DNA from: Micromonospora sicca | GTDB lineage: Bacteria > Actinomycetota > Actinomycetes > Mycobacteriales > Micromonosporaceae | Assembly (NCBI RefSeq): GCF_003172935.1 | Contig: NZ_QGKS01000239.1 | Span: 1-59,529, forward strand | Direction: 5' to 3' | Length of the DNA stretch: 59,529 nt | Shown: one piece after another, positions 42,360-53,303 of the stretch | Layout of the letters: each line of letters begins with the position of its first letter | How positions within the stretch are numbered: the stretch's first letter is position 1 | The notes under the pieces: generated by a model | Told to the model about the DNA's origin: nothing | Databases searched by the model: none | Seen by the model: only the letters and a program-made list of their open reading frames with translations | Translations under genes and position numbers: made by a program

Positions 42360-44639
42360 TCACCCTGCGGCGGCCAGGACGGCGCTCTCCAGCCGGGCCC
42401 GCTCGGCGTCGTCGGGCCAGCCGCCGACCAGGTAGAACGCGTCCACCACGTCGGCGCCGAGGGTGGAGATGCGGGCCGCCCGGACCTGCGCGCCGGCCTC
42501 GTCGAGGGCGCAGGTCACCCGGTAGAGCAGGCCGGCCGCGTCGGCCGCCCGCAGTTCGAGCAGCACCGCGTCGGTGGCCGCCTCCCGGTGCCAGACCACC
42601 CGGGGGGCGGCGCCCTCGCCGCGCGCGGCGAGGGCGCGGCCGCGCAGCCGCTGGGTGACCGAGACGTTCCCGCCGACCGCCCGGCGCAGGTCGGCGCTGA
42701 GCGCGATCGGGTCGGGCGCGAGCCCGTAGCGGGGTTGCACCCGGCATTCGACCAGGGCCCGGCCGTCGACCGTGGAGGCGTCCGCGGACAGCACCTCGAG
42801 CCGGTGCAGGGCCAGGCAGCCGGCGACCGTCGCGAGCAGGCCCCGCCGGTCCGCCGCGGCCACCGCCACCCGGTCCCCGGTCAGGTGTACGACCGGCAGC
42901 GGCCCCGCGACCAGCGCCGGGTCGGGGGCCGGGGGTGCGGGCAGGACGCCGGTGTCCAGCGCGGTACGCACGCGGGTGACCAGTTCGGCGACGAGCCGTC
43001 CCTTCCAGTCCGACCAGGCGGCCGGCCCGGTGGCGGCGGCGTCGGCGCGGACCAGGGCGTGCAGCAGGTCGAGGGTGGTGGTGTCGCCGACCTGGTCGGC
43101 CACGTCGGCGATGGTCTTCGGGTCGGCGAGGTCCCGGCGGGTGGCCACGTCGGGCAGGAGCAGGTGCCGCCGGACCAGCGCGCCGATCAGCGCCGCCTCG
43201 CTGTCGGGCAGCCCGATCCGGGTGGCCACCGCCTCGGCCACCGGCGCGCCGACGGTGCTGTGGTCGCCCGGCAGGCCCTTGCCGATGTCGTGCAGGAACG
43301 CGCCGAGCAGCAGCAGGTCCGGGCGGTCCACCTCGCGGGTGTGCCGGCTCGCCTCGTACGCGGTCTGCACCAGGTGCCGGTCCAGGGTGAACCGGTGCAC
43401 CGGGTTGTGCTGGGGCAGGCTGCGCAGCCGGGTCCACTCGGGCAGCCAGCCGTCGATGAGGCCGTACCGGTCGCAGGTCTCCCAGGCGGGCACCAGGCCG
43501 GGACCGGCGCCGAGCAGGGTGATCAGCGCGGCCCGGGCGGCCGGCGGCCAGGGCGCGGGCAGCGGCGGGCAGTACGCGGCCAGCCACTCGCAGGTGGCCC
43601 GGGCGATGGGCAGCCTGGTGGTGGCCGCGGCGGCGGCGACCCGCAGCGACAGGCTGGGGTCGGGGCGGGCCCCGATGGCGGTGCGGGCGAGCACCAGTTC
43701 CCCGTCGTGTTCGACGACGTCGCGGGCCACGGGTCGGCGGAGGGGCCGGCCGTCGGCGCCCCGCCGGCGGCCGGAGCGGAGCCGGTCGGCGGCGCGCCAG
43801 GCGTCGTCGAGGGCGTGGCTTACGGTGCGGGCGTCCCCGGCGACCCGGCGCAGCAGGGCGTCGCCGTCGTCCGCAGCGAGCAGTTCGGCGACGCCGTCGC
43901 GTTCCTGCGCGACGAGCCGGTCGACCCGGCGGCCGACCTGCTGGTGCAGGGCGTCGCGGGTGTCCAGCAGGCGCAGGTGGGCGGCGCGGACGGCCGGGCG
44001 GAGCGCGTCGGTGATCCCGGCGGTGGCGATGGCCCGCAGGATGCCGACGTCGCGCAGCCCGCCGGCCGCCTCCTTCAGGTCGCCCTCAAGCAGGAAGGCG
44101 AGCTCGCCGTGGGCGGCCCAGCGGGCGGTGGTGATCTCGCGCAGGCCCGGCAGCTGCCGGACGGCGGTGCGCCGCCAGTGGTCGGCGGCGGTCCGGATGA
44201 GCTGGTCGGCGAGGATCGGGTCGCCGGCGACGAAGCGGGCGTCGAGCAGCCCGAGGGCGACCTTGACGTCGTCCTGGGCCACGGAGAGCGCCTCGGCGAT
44301 GGTCCGTACGGAGTGGTCGAGCCGCAGCCCGGCGTCCCAGATCGGATACCAGAGCTTGGCGGCCAGCTCGTCGGTGCCGGGCACCCCGGCGTGCAGCAGC
44401 ACCAGGTCGAGGTCCCCGTACGGCGCGCACTGCCGCCGCCCCAGCCCGCCGACGGCGATCAGCGCGATCCCGTCCTGCTCGGGCAGCAGCGCGCCCAGCC
44501 ACGAGTCGAACGCCGCCGCCCGCGCCGTCCGCGCCGCCTCCCCGATCCCGGCGGGAACGCCGACGACCTCGTTGATCAAGAGCTCCGCGTCGCCGTCGCC
44601 GGGGCGTCCTGACGCGTTCTTCCTGATCAACGAGGTCAT
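42360..44639 (-). CDS. glnD: [protein-PII] nucleotidyltransferase GlnD
   Basis: A 759-aa GlnD. The nucleotidyltransferase domain has AVGGLGRRQCAPYGDLDLVLLH with the metal-binding D-x-D. The HD hydrolase domain has LLLGAFLHDIGKGLPGDHS. Two ACT domains follow (DRRGLLATVAGCLALHRLEV, AAGLLYRVTCALDEAGAQV). It modifies and demodifies PII according to glutamine level; in actinobacteria the modification is adenylylation. The first 28 or so residues are encoded by a spaced inverted repeat and may not be ancestral. It is the last gene of the amt-glnB-glnD operon. Confidence 0.95.
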   Translation of the reverse strand: MTSLIRKNASGRPGDGDAELLINEVVGVPAGIGEAARTARAAAFDSWLGALLPEQDGIALIAVGGLGRRQCAPYGDLDLVLLHAGVPGTDELAAKLWYPIWDAGLRLDHSVRTIAEALSVAQDDVKVALGLLDARFVAGDPILADQLIRTAADHWRRTAVRQLPGLREITTARWAAHGELAFLLEGDLKEAAGGLRDVGILRAIATAGITDALRPAVRAAHLRLLDTRDALHQQVGRRVDRLVAQERDGVAELLAADDGDALLRRVAGDARTVSHALDDAWRAADRLRSGRRRGADGRPLRRPVARDVVEHDGELVLARTAIGARPDPSLSLRVAAAAATTRLPIARATCEWLAAYCPPLPAPWPPAARAALITLLGAGPGLVPAWETCDRYGLIDGWLPEWTRLRSLPQHNPVHRFTLDRHLVQTAYEASRHTREVDRPDLLLLGAFLHDIGKGLPGDHSTVGAPVAEAVATRIGLPDSEAALIGALVRRHLLLPDVATRRDLADPKTIADVADQVGDTTTLDLLHALVRADAAATGPAAWSDWKGRLVAELVTRVRTALDTGVLPAPPAPDPALVAGPLPVVHLTGDRVAVAAADRRGLLATVAGCLALHRLEVLSADASTVDGRALVECRVQPRYGLAPDPIALSADLRRAVGGNVSVTQRLRGRALAARGEGAAPRVVWHREAATDAVLLELRAADAAGLLYRVTCALDEAGAQVRAARISTLGADVVDAFYLVGGWPDDAERARLESAVLAAAG
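44565..44637. repeat. spaced inverted repeat at the 5' end of glnD
   Basis: Perfect 14-base arms, gacctcgttgatca at 44565-44578 and tgatcaacgaggtc at 44624-44637, are separated by 45 bases and include the glnD start region. The arms encode TSLI and LLINEV. The element may be a copy of a dispersed palindromic repeat that has supplied the glnD start codon. Confidence 0.7.
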
Positions 44640-44652
44640 CGGTGCGGGTCTC

Positions 44653-46414
<1,762 letters not shown>

Positions 46415-46528
46415 GCTGCCTCCTCTCGGTGTGGAAGTCCTCCCTCCGACTGAGACCTGGCAGCGTCGCCCGTCAGCCGGTTGCGCGGAAGCTTCGTCGC
46501 CGGCTGTTTCACTCAACGACCCCGGCCG

Positions 46529-46565
46529 ATTTCCGGTCCGTGACGGTGTGTTTCGGACGTGTGAA
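46529..46565 (-). promoter_or_regulatory. tandem GlnR-type operator upstream of amt
   Basis: Read on the minus strand, TTCAC-n6-GAAAC is followed by five bases and GTCAC-n6-GAAAT. The actinobacterial GlnR box is gTnAc-n6-GaAAc, so both units match at nearly every conserved position. It lies 115-151 bases before the amt start, the known location of GlnR control of the amtB-glnK-glnD operon in Streptomyces. Confidence 0.8.
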
Positions 46566-46660
46566 GAAACCCGCACAGCCGCCGGGATGGGCGGCGGTGG
46601 ATCGGCCGTACGGCGGGCGTCGATGGCCGGGCGACCACCGACGCCCCGCGACCCGGCCGA

Positions 46661-47449
46661 TCAGCGCAGCGCGTACTCCAGGGCGTGCCGCTCGTAGTCG
46701 AGCAGCCGCAGGTCGCGCATCGGGCGACGGAGGTGCCCCTTGTGCACGATCCGGACGAACGCCGGGTCCCCGGCCGCGGCCATCCGGCGGATGCCCTCCA
46801 CGTGGTCCACGATCCGCTTGCGGACGGTCCGGATCAGCCGGTGCCGGTCCCGCGGGATCAGCCCGTACGCGTCGGCGAACAGGCGCAGCCGGCGCGGCCG
46901 GTCGGGGTGCTTCCAGCCGAGGGTGATCGAGTCCCGGTCGGCGAAGATCGGCACCCAGGTCCAGGCCGCGTACGCCACGTCGTAGATCCGCGCGCCGGGC
47001 GAGGCGAGGTCGAAGTCGATCAGCCCCAGGGTGCCGTCGGGCCGCCAGATCACGTTGTGCGGGGCGGCGTCGTGGTGGCAGATCACCTCGGTGTCCGGCG
47101 GGGGCGGGCCGAACGAGCGCCAGACCGCCCCCGGCGGTGGGGTGAAGCCGTACTGGGCGTCGTGGAACATCCGCAGCATGGTGGCCACGGTCACCAGCGC
47201 CTCGTCGGTGACCCAGTGCGGGGCGAGCGGGTACTCCCCGCACTCCCCCTCCAGGTACGACAGGACCTCCCGGTTGCGCTCGTCCATGCCCAGGGCGCGG
47301 GGCGCGCCGGTGAACCCGACGTACTCCAGGTGGCGCAGCAGGGCGTGCACGGAGGGCGTCCAGGGCCCGGCGTTGCGCCGGACCGTGTCGCCCACCCGGA
47401 CCACGGTGCTCACGTTCCCGCCGTGCAGCGGGATCTCCTGCGAAGTCAC
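46661..47449 (-). CDS. aminoglycoside phosphotransferase-fold kinase
   Basis: A 262-aa protein of the APH/choline-kinase fold. The catalytic loop is CHHDAAPHNVIWRPDG (HxD plus Asn) and the metal-binding motif is LGLIDFDLASPG. The N-terminal lobe has GGNVSTVVRVGDTVRR. GTG 47449 has a GGGAG site at the right distance; the frame opens at 47524. Such genes are common in actinobacteria and usually act on small hydroxyl-containing metabolites; antibiotic resistance is not implied by the sequence. Confidence 0.83.
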   Translation of the reverse strand: MTSQEIPLHGGNVSTVVRVGDTVRRNAGPWTPSVHALLRHLEYVGFTGAPRALGMDERNREVLSYLEGECGEYPLAPHWVTDEALVTVATMLRMFHDAQYGFTPPPGAVWRSFGPPPPDTEVICHHDAAPHNVIWRPDGTLGLIDFDLASPGARIYDVAYAAWTWVPIFADRDSITLGWKHPDRPRRLRLFADAYGLIPRDRHRLIRTVRKRIVDHVEGIRRMAAAGDPAFVRIVHKGHLRRPMRDLRLLDYERHALEYALR

Positions 47450-47530
47450 GTACGGTCTCCCGAGGCGCGGCGACGGGTGGCTGGGTTCGCGCCACCCCGC
47501 CCAGGCGCGATCGTCAGTCGTCACTCGAGG

Positions 47531-48724
47531 TTACGCGTCCCGGGCGAGCGGCTCGGTGCCGAGCAGCGCGTCGACGAACTGCGCCGGGTCGAACGGGGCC
47601 AGGTCGTCCGGGCCCTCGCCGAGGCCGACCAGCTTGACCGGGATGCCGAGCTTGCGCTGCACGGCGATCACGATGCCGCCCTTGGCCGTCCCGTCGAGCT
47701 TGGTCAGCACCACCCCGGTCACGTTGACCACCTCGGTGAAGACCCGGGCCTGCTCCAGGCCGTTCTGGCCGGTGGTGGCGTCCAGCACCAGCAGGGTCTC
47801 GTCGATCGGGCCGTGCTTCTCCACCACCCGCTTGACCTTGCCCAGCTCGTCCATCAGGCCGACCTTGTTCTGCAGGCGGCCGGCGGTGTCGATCAGCACG
47901 GTGTCGACCTGGGTGTCGATGCCGCGCTTGACCGCGTCGAAGGCGACGCTGGCCGGATCGGCCGCCTCGGGCCCGCGGACGGTCTCCGCGCCGACCCGGC
48001 CGCCCCAGGTCTCCAGCTGGTCGGCGGCGGCGGCCCGGAAGGTGTCGGCGGCGCCGAGCAGCACCGAGTGTCCGTCGGCGATCAGCACCCGGGCGATCTT
48101 GCCGCAGGTGGTGGTCTTGCCGGCGCCGTTGACCCCGACGACCAGCAGCACCCCCGGCATGCCCACCTTCGGGTCGGCGTTCAGCGACCGGTCCAGCGTC
48201 GGGTCGAGGGCGTTGACCAGTTCGGCGGCGAGCAGGGCGCGCAGCTCGCCGGCGGAGCGGGTGCCGAGCACCCGGGTCCGCTCCCGGAGCCGGTCGACGA
48301 TCTCCCGGGTGGCGTCGATGCCGACGTCGGCCGTGATCAGGCTGTCCTCGATCTCCTCCCAGGCGTCCTCGTCCAGGTGGTCGCGGCTGAGCAGGCCGAG
48401 CAGGCCCTTGCCGAAGGCGTTCTGCGAGCGGGACAGCCGGGAGCGCAGCCGGACCAGCCGGCCGGCGGTGGGCTCGGGGACCTCGACGGCGGGCGCGGGC
48501 GGCGCCTCGACCACCGGTGGCGGTGCGACCAGGACTCCGGTGGTGAGGTCGGACTCCGCCGCTTCGACCGGCGGCCCGGCCAGGTCCTCCTCGGCCCGGG
48601 TGTCGACCTCGGTCTCGGGCAGCGGCGGCTCCGGCCGCCGGCGCAGCCGGGGCACCACCAGCCCGAGGGCACCGAGGATCAGCACCCCGAGCAGGGCGAG
48701 CGCGATGAGGAGGTATTCCATCAT
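47531..48724 (-). CDS. ftsY: signal recognition particle receptor FtsY
   Basis: A 397-aa SRP receptor GTPase. It starts with a membrane helix (MEYLLIALALLGVLILGALG), has an acidic/Pro linker, then an NG domain: GVNGAGKTTTCGKIAR, DTFRAAAADQLETW, DTAGRLQNKVGLM and TKLDGTAKGG. It docks SRP-ribosome complexes to the translocon. It lies between smc and amt as in the conserved actinobacterial order, although a phoD-MarR-MFS-usp-dinB-HAD block separates it from smc here. Confidence 0.95.
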   Translation of the reverse strand: MMEYLLIALALLGVLILGALGLVVPRLRRRPEPPLPETEVDTRAEEDLAGPPVEAAESDLTTGVLVAPPPVVEAPPAPAVEVPEPTAGRLVRLRSRLSRSQNAFGKGLLGLLSRDHLDEDAWEEIEDSLITADVGIDATREIVDRLRERTRVLGTRSAGELRALLAAELVNALDPTLDRSLNADPKVGMPGVLLVVGVNGAGKTTTCGKIARVLIADGHSVLLGAADTFRAAAADQLETWGGRVGAETVRGPEAADPASVAFDAVKRGIDTQVDTVLIDTAGRLQNKVGLMDELGKVKRVVEKHGPIDETLLVLDATTGQNGLEQARVFTEVVNVTGVVLTKLDGTAKGGIVIAVQRKLGIPVKLVGLGEGPDDLAPFDPAQFVDALLGTEPLARDA

Positions 48725-48874
48725 GCCGAAATCCTGTCAGATGCCGGCGACGGCGTCTCATCGACCGCACCCGGGCCGGGGGTGCCGGCCGGCGGTAGGC
48801 TCGACGCCAGCCAGCTGTGGTGCGACCGCCGGCCGGGTAGTAAAGATGAAGTCCGCTCACCTCGGAGGTCGACC

Positions 48875-50587
48875 ATGCCCAGCGCGCGCCTGCTCATCGG
48901 TCCGTTGCTGCGGCGGGTCGTCGGCACGCACGCCACCGTCTGGGTCGAGACCAGCGCGCCCGCCGTGGTCACCGTCCGCACGGCCGACGGGGCCGCCGGG
49001 ACCGCGCCGACCTTCTCCGCGTACGACCACCACTACGCGATCGTCGTGGTGGCGGGGCTCACCCCGGACAGCGCGACCAGCTACGAGGTGCTGATCGACG
49101 ACGAGGTCGCCTGGCCGGTGCCGGAGAGCGGTTTCCCGGCCAGCGTCATCCGGACCCGGGCGGCCGACGACCGGGACCAGCCGGTGACCCTGATCTTCGG
49201 CTCGTGCCGGGAGACCACCCAGCACGCCACGGCCCGCAAGCTGCCCCCGGACGCGCTCGACGCGTACGCCCGGCGGCTGATCGCCGACCCGGACCGGGCC
49301 GCCCGGCCGGACCTGCTGGTGCTCCTCGGCGACCAGGTCTACGCCGACGTCACCTCGCCGACCGTGCGGCGGCTGCTCAAGCGGCGTCGCCGGCGGCCGA
49401 AGGAGGCCCCGGCGACCCAGGTGGTCAGCTTCGACGAGTACACCAAGCTCTACCTGGAGTCCTGGCGCGACCCGGAGATCCGCTGGCTGCTCTCCACCGT
49501 GCCGAGCGTGATGATCTTCGACGACCACGAGATCATCGACGACTGGAACACCTCAGCCGACTGGCGGGCGGACATGCGCCAGCAGCCGTGGTGGGCCGAG
49601 CGGATCCGCAGCGGGCTCGCCTCGTACTGGGTCTACCAGCACCTGGGCAACCTCGCCCCGGACGAGATCGCCGCCGACCCGCTCTACGCGAAGGTGAGCG
49701 CGGCCGAGGACGCCACCAGCGTGTTGCAGGAGTTCGGCGAGCGGGTCGACACCGAGGCCGACGTCGCCCACGACACCGAACGCTGGCGCGCCGTGCAGTA
49801 CCAGTGGAGCTACGCGCTGGACCTGGGCCGCACCCGCCTGGTGATGCTGGACAACCGGTCCAGCCGGGTGCTCGACCCGGGCAACCGGGCGATGCTGCCG
49901 CCGGGCGAGTGGTCGTGGTTCCTCGACCGGGCACACGGCGTGTACGACCACCTGGTGGTCGGCGCCTCGCTGCCCTGGCTGCTGCCGCCGGGCATCCACC
50001 ACATGGAGGCCTGGAACGAACGGCTGGCCGACTCCCGCCGGCCGTGGGTGGCCCGCCTCTCCGAGCAGGTGCGCCGGGCCCTGGACCTCGAGCACTGGGC
50101 GTCCTTCGGCCGCAGCTTCGAGGCGCTGGGCGAGCTGTTCGCCCGGCTCGGCAGCGGCACCCCGGGGCGCCCCGGCGACCGGGTCGGCGCCGGGCCGGCG
50201 TACGCCCCACCGGCCTCGATCAGCGTGCTCGGCGGTGACGTGCACCACTCGTACGTGGCCCGGGTCCGCTTCCCCGACCCGGCCGTCCGCACCCCGGTGC
50301 ACCAGCTCACCTGCTCCCCCATCCACAACCAGGTGCCGGCCGCGATCCGCCCGCTGATGACGCTGGGCTGGTCACCCGGCCCGGCGGCGGCCACCCGCGC
50401 GCTGGCCCGCTCGGCCGGGGTCCGCCGCCCCGGCGTGCGGTGGAAGAAGCTGGCCGGGCCGTACTTCGGCAACGCGGTGGCCACGCTGACCCACCGCGGC
50501 CGCTCGGCCGAGGTGATGATCGAGGGCACCACCAGCGACGGCCGGCTCCGCACCGTGGCGCAGCGCCGGCTCACCGACGCGGCCTGA
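48875..50587 (+). CDS. PhoD-like metallophosphoesterase
   Basis: A 570-aa PhoD/alkaline-phosphatase-D-like protein. An N-terminal Fn3-like PhoD domain (RVVGTHATVWVETSAPAVVT) precedes the phosphoesterase. Metal-binding motifs are LIFGSCRET, LVLLGDQVYADV, SVMIFDDHEIIDDWN and SVLGGDVHHSYVAR. No signal peptide is visible, so it is probably cytoplasmic, unlike secreted PhoD. ATG 48875 follows a GGAGG site. The substrate is unknown. It is divergent from ftsY and 14 bases before the MarR gene. Confidence 0.88.
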   Translation: MPSARLLIGPLLRRVVGTHATVWVETSAPAVVTVRTADGAAGTAPTFSAYDHHYAIVVVAGLTPDSATSYEVLIDDEVAWPVPESGFPASVIRTRAADDRDQPVTLIFGSCRETTQHATARKLPPDALDAYARRLIADPDRAARPDLLVLLGDQVYADVTSPTVRRLLKRRRRRPKEAPATQVVSFDEYTKLYLESWRDPEIRWLLSTVPSVMIFDDHEIIDDWNTSADWRADMRQQPWWAERIRSGLASYWVYQHLGNLAPDEIAADPLYAKVSAAEDATSVLQEFGERVDTEADVAHDTERWRAVQYQWSYALDLGRTRLVMLDNRSSRVLDPGNRAMLPPGEWSWFLDRAHGVYDHLVVGASLPWLLPPGIHHMEAWNERLADSRRPWVARLSEQVRRALDLEHWASFGRSFEALGELFARLGSGTPGRPGDRVGAGPAYAPPASISVLGGDVHHSYVARVRFPDPAVRTPVHQLTCSPIHNQVPAAIRPLMTLGWSPGPAAATRALARSAGVRRPGVRWKKLAGPYFGNAVATLTHRGRSAEVMIEGTTSDGRLRTVAQRRLTDAA

Positions 50588-50601
50588 GTACGCTCGCTGC
50601 C

Positions 50602-51039
50602 GTGGACGAGCACCTGCCGGAGACGCTGCGCGCGGTGGAGGACGAGCTGGCCGCGTTGCTGCGCCGCGGGCGGGCGCTGTCCTGGGAGATCGCCCGGGAG
50701 GTGCATCCCAACCTGGAGCCGAACGCGTACGGCCTGCTGCTCTGGCTGCGGCGCTGCGGCTCGATCCGGCTGACCGAGCTGGCCGTCCGGCTCGGCATCG
50801 GCAAGGGGACGCTCAGCCGACAGATCCACGGCCTCGAGGGGCTCGGCCTGGTGCGTCGCGACCCGGATCCGGGCGACCGGCGGGCGGCCCAGATCAGCCT
50901 CACCGAGGAGGGCACCCGCCGGTTCGACGCGGCCCGGTCGGCCCGGCTCGGGCAGATGCGACACACGATGGAGAGCTGGCCGAGGCGGGACGTCGAGGAG
51001 TTCGCCCGGCTGCTGCACCAGTTCAACGAGACCTTTTGA
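50602..51039 (+). CDS. MarR-family transcriptional regulator
   Basis: A 145-aa MarR protein from GTG 50602. The winged helix is visible: LTELAVRLGIGKGTLSRQIHGLEGLGLVRR, interrupted by the usual turn, then DPDPGDRRAAQISLTEEG. Two GTTGC-n5-GCAA(C/T) dyads lie between it and the MFS exporter, the likely operators. It is probably a repressor released by a substrate of the pump. Confidence 0.92.
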   Translation: MDEHLPETLRAVEDELAALLRRGRALSWEIAREVHPNLEPNAYGLLLWLRRCGSIRLTELAVRLGIGKGTLSRQIHGLEGLGLVRRDPDPGDRRAAQISLTEEGTRRFDAARSARLGQMRHTMESWPRRDVEEFARLLHQFNETF

Positions 51040-51079
51040 GCCGTCTCCGGCGGGAATAAGATCCGCGCCACGTCAGGTT

Positions 51080-51120
51080 GTTGCTCCAGGCAACCAACCC
51101 GTACGGTTGCCTGGAGCAAT
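51080..51120. promoter_or_regulatory. paired MarR-type operator
   Basis: Perfect 15-base arms ttgctccaggcaacc (51081-51095) and ggttgcctggagcaa (51105-51119) flank a 9-base spacer. Each arm is itself a small dyad (gttgc-n5-gcaac at 51080-51094; gttgc-n5-gcaat at 51106-51120). It lies 34-74 bases upstream of the MFS start, so it overlaps the expected promoter. Confidence 0.75.
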
Positions 51121-51153
51121 CTTCTCCCCGACTTCCACCGGAGGCACCCCACG

Positions 51154-52773
51154 ATGAGCCAGGCGACAGCGCCCACCCGGGCGACCGCCGTGGACATGAA
51201 CCACCGGCAGATCCTGGAGGCCCTCTCCGGCCTGCTGCTGGGCATGTTCGTCGCGATCCTCTCCTCCACGGTCGTCTCGAACGCGCTGCCGCGGATCATC
51301 ACCGAGCTGCGCGGCGGCCAGTCCGCGTACACCTGGGTGGTCACCTCGACGCTGCTGGCCACCACCGCGACCACCCCGATCTGGGGCAAGCTGGCCGACC
51401 TGACCAGCAAGAAACTCCTGGTCCAGCTCGCCCTGACGGTGTTCGTGCTGGGCTCGGTGCTGGCCGGGCTCTCCCAGTCCACCGGGCAGCTCATCGCCTG
51501 CCGGGTGCTCCAGGGCGTCGGCGCCGGTGGTCTGACCGCGCTCGCCCAGGTGATCATGGCGTCGATGATCGCGCCACGGGAGCGGGGCCGCTACAGCGGC
51601 TACCTCGGCGCGGTGATGGCCGTCGGCACCATCGGCGGCCCGCTGATCGGCGGCGTGATCGTGGACACCGACTGGCTCGGCTGGCGCTGGTGCTTCTACG
51701 TGGGCGTGCCGTTCGCGATCCTCGCCCTGATCGTGCTCCAGAAGACTCTGCACCTGCCGGTGGTCAAGCGGGAGGTGAAGATCGACTGGTGGGGCGCGAC
51801 GCTGATCACCGCGGCCGTCTCGCTGCTGCTCGTCTGGGTCAGCCTCGCCGGCGACAAGTACGACTGGATCTCCTGGCAGACCGGCGTCATGGTGGTCGGC
51901 GCGCTGCTGCTCGGCGTGCTCGCCGTCCGGGTGGAGAACCGGGCCAGCGAGCCGATGATCCCGCCGCGGCTGTTCCGCAACCGCACCATCACCCTCGCCG
52001 TGGTGGCCAGCATCGCGGTCGGCGTCGGCATGTTCGGCGCCTCGGTCTTCCTCGGCCAGTACTTCCAGATCAGCCGCGGCGAGAGCCCGACCATGTCCGG
52101 CCTGATGACCCTGCCGATGATCGGCGGCCTGCTGGTCTCCTCCACGCTCGTCGGCCGGATCATCACCAACACCGGCCGGTGGAAGCGGTACCTGGTCGCC
52201 GGCTCGGCCCTGCTCACCGCCGGCTTCGCGTTGATGGGCACGCTCCGCTACGACACCCCGTACTGGCAGCTCAGCATCTACATGGCGCTGATCGGCATCG
52301 GGGTCGGCATGACCATGCAGAACCTGGTCCTCGCCGTGCAGAACACCGTGGGCCCGCACGAGCTCGGCGCCGCCAGCTCGGTGGTGGCCTTCTTCCGCAG
52401 CCTCGGCGGCGCGATCGGCGTCAGCGTGCTCGGCGCGGTACTCGGCCACAAGGTCAAGGACTACATCGCCGACGGCCTGGCCGGGCTCGGCATCCCGAGC
52501 GCCGGTTCGGGCAGCGGCGGGGTCCTGCCGAACGTGCACACCCTGCCGGCCCCGATCCGGACGGTGATCGAGTCCGCGTACGGGCACGGCGCCGGGGACA
52601 TCTTCCTGGCCGCCGCCCCGTTCGGGCTGATCGCCCTGATCGCGGTCTGCTTCATCAAGGAGGTGCCGCTGCGCCGGCACAACGGTGACCCGCTGACCGA
52701 CGAGGTCGAGCGCGAGTCCACCGTGGCCGCCGGCGGCGGGGCCTCCGTGGTACGGACCGGCGTGCAGGACTGA
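51154..52773 (+). CDS. DHA2-family (14-helix) MFS drug exporter
   Basis: A 539-aa major facilitator of the DHA2/EmrB type. Helix 1 carries GMFVAILSSTVVSNALPRI; motif A is GKLADLTSKKLL; motif C appears as GTIGGPLIGGVIVD. Fourteen membrane helices are expected from the hydrophobicity. A polar loop near the C-terminus (PNVHTLPAPIRTVIE) and a cytoplasmic tail are typical. It exports hydrophobic or drug-like compounds with proton antiport. The start follows a GGAGG site; it lies 114 bases after MarR and four bases before usp. Confidence 0.93.
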   Translation: MSQATAPTRATAVDMNHRQILEALSGLLLGMFVAILSSTVVSNALPRIITELRGGQSAYTWVVTSTLLATTATTPIWGKLADLTSKKLLVQLALTVFVLGSVLAGLSQSTGQLIACRVLQGVGAGGLTALAQVIMASMIAPRERGRYSGYLGAVMAVGTIGGPLIGGVIVDTDWLGWRWCFYVGVPFAILALIVLQKTLHLPVVKREVKIDWWGATLITAAVSLLLVWVSLAGDKYDWISWQTGVMVVGALLLGVLAVRVENRASEPMIPPRLFRNRTITLAVVASIAVGVGMFGASVFLGQYFQISRGESPTMSGLMTLPMIGGLLVSSTLVGRIITNTGRWKRYLVAGSALLTAGFALMGTLRYDTPYWQLSIYMALIGIGVGMTMQNLVLAVQNTVGPHELGAASSVVAFFRSLGGAIGVSVLGAVLGHKVKDYIADGLAGLGIPSAGSGSGGVLPNVHTLPAPIRTVIESAYGHGAGDIFLAAAPFGLIALIAVCFIKEVPLRRHNGDPLTDEVERESTVAAGGGASVVRTGVQD

Positions 52774-52777
52774 CCCG

Positions 52778-53269
52778 ATGAGCATCCCGGTCGATCGTGA
52801 GGAGTACGGCCCGGAGGCCCGTCCCCTGCCGTTCGAACGCGGCACCGACGGGCCCCGGGTGGTCCTGGTCGGCGTGGACGGCACCCGGACCTCGCTGCGT
52901 GCCGCCTCGTACGCGGCGGGACTGGCCCGCCGGCAGGGCGCCGGGCTGGTCGTGGTCTTCGTCAGCTCCCCCGCCGCCTACACCGGACTGATCTCCGGCG
53001 TGGTGGCGGGGGCGGTGCAGCAGACCCACGACGAGCTCGCCGCCGAGCTGCGCGAGGAGTGCCGGCGCGGGGCCGAGGAGCTGGGCCTGCCGGTGACGTT
53101 CCTGTGCCGGCGCGGCGACGCGTACACCGAGCTCTGCAAGGCGGCCGACGAGACCCGCGCGGACCTGGTCGTGGTGGGGTCGTCGGAGCAGGCCGGGCAC
53201 CGCCTGGTCGGCTCGGTCGCCACCCGGCTGGTCCGCACCGGCCGCTGGCCGGTCGTCGTGGTGCCCTGA
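52778..53269 (+). CDS. universal stress protein (UspA family)
   Basis: A 163-aa single-domain Usp. The first strand is RVVLVGVDGTRTSLRAASYAA, the second VVVFVSSPAAY, and the ATP-binding G-2x-G-9x-G(S/T) region is VVGSSEQAGHRLVGSVATRL followed by WPVVVVP. It starts four bases after the MFS gene and is probably co-transcribed from the MarR-controlled promoter. A role in stress signalling is inferred from the family. Confidence 0.9.
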   Translation: MSIPVDREEYGPEARPLPFERGTDGPRVVLVGVDGTRTSLRAASYAAGLARRQGAGLVVVFVSSPAAYTGLISGVVAGAVQQTHDELAAELREECRRGAEELGLPVTFLCRRGDAYTELCKAADETRADLVVVGSSEQAGHRLVGSVATRLVRTGRWPVVVVP

Positions 53270-53303
53270 TATTGCGTCGCGGCTGTCGGACCCGCCGACC
53301 AGG

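Noticed and set aside
47400..47520. Antibiotic-resistance call for the phosphotransferase
   Set aside because: Only the general APH fold is visible; nothing points to aminoglycosides as substrate.
46685..50587. A 1300-codon open frame on the plus strand
   Set aside because: Only its last 570 codons (PhoD-like) are real; the upstream part is antisense to the phosphotransferase and ftsY and stays open because of GC bias.
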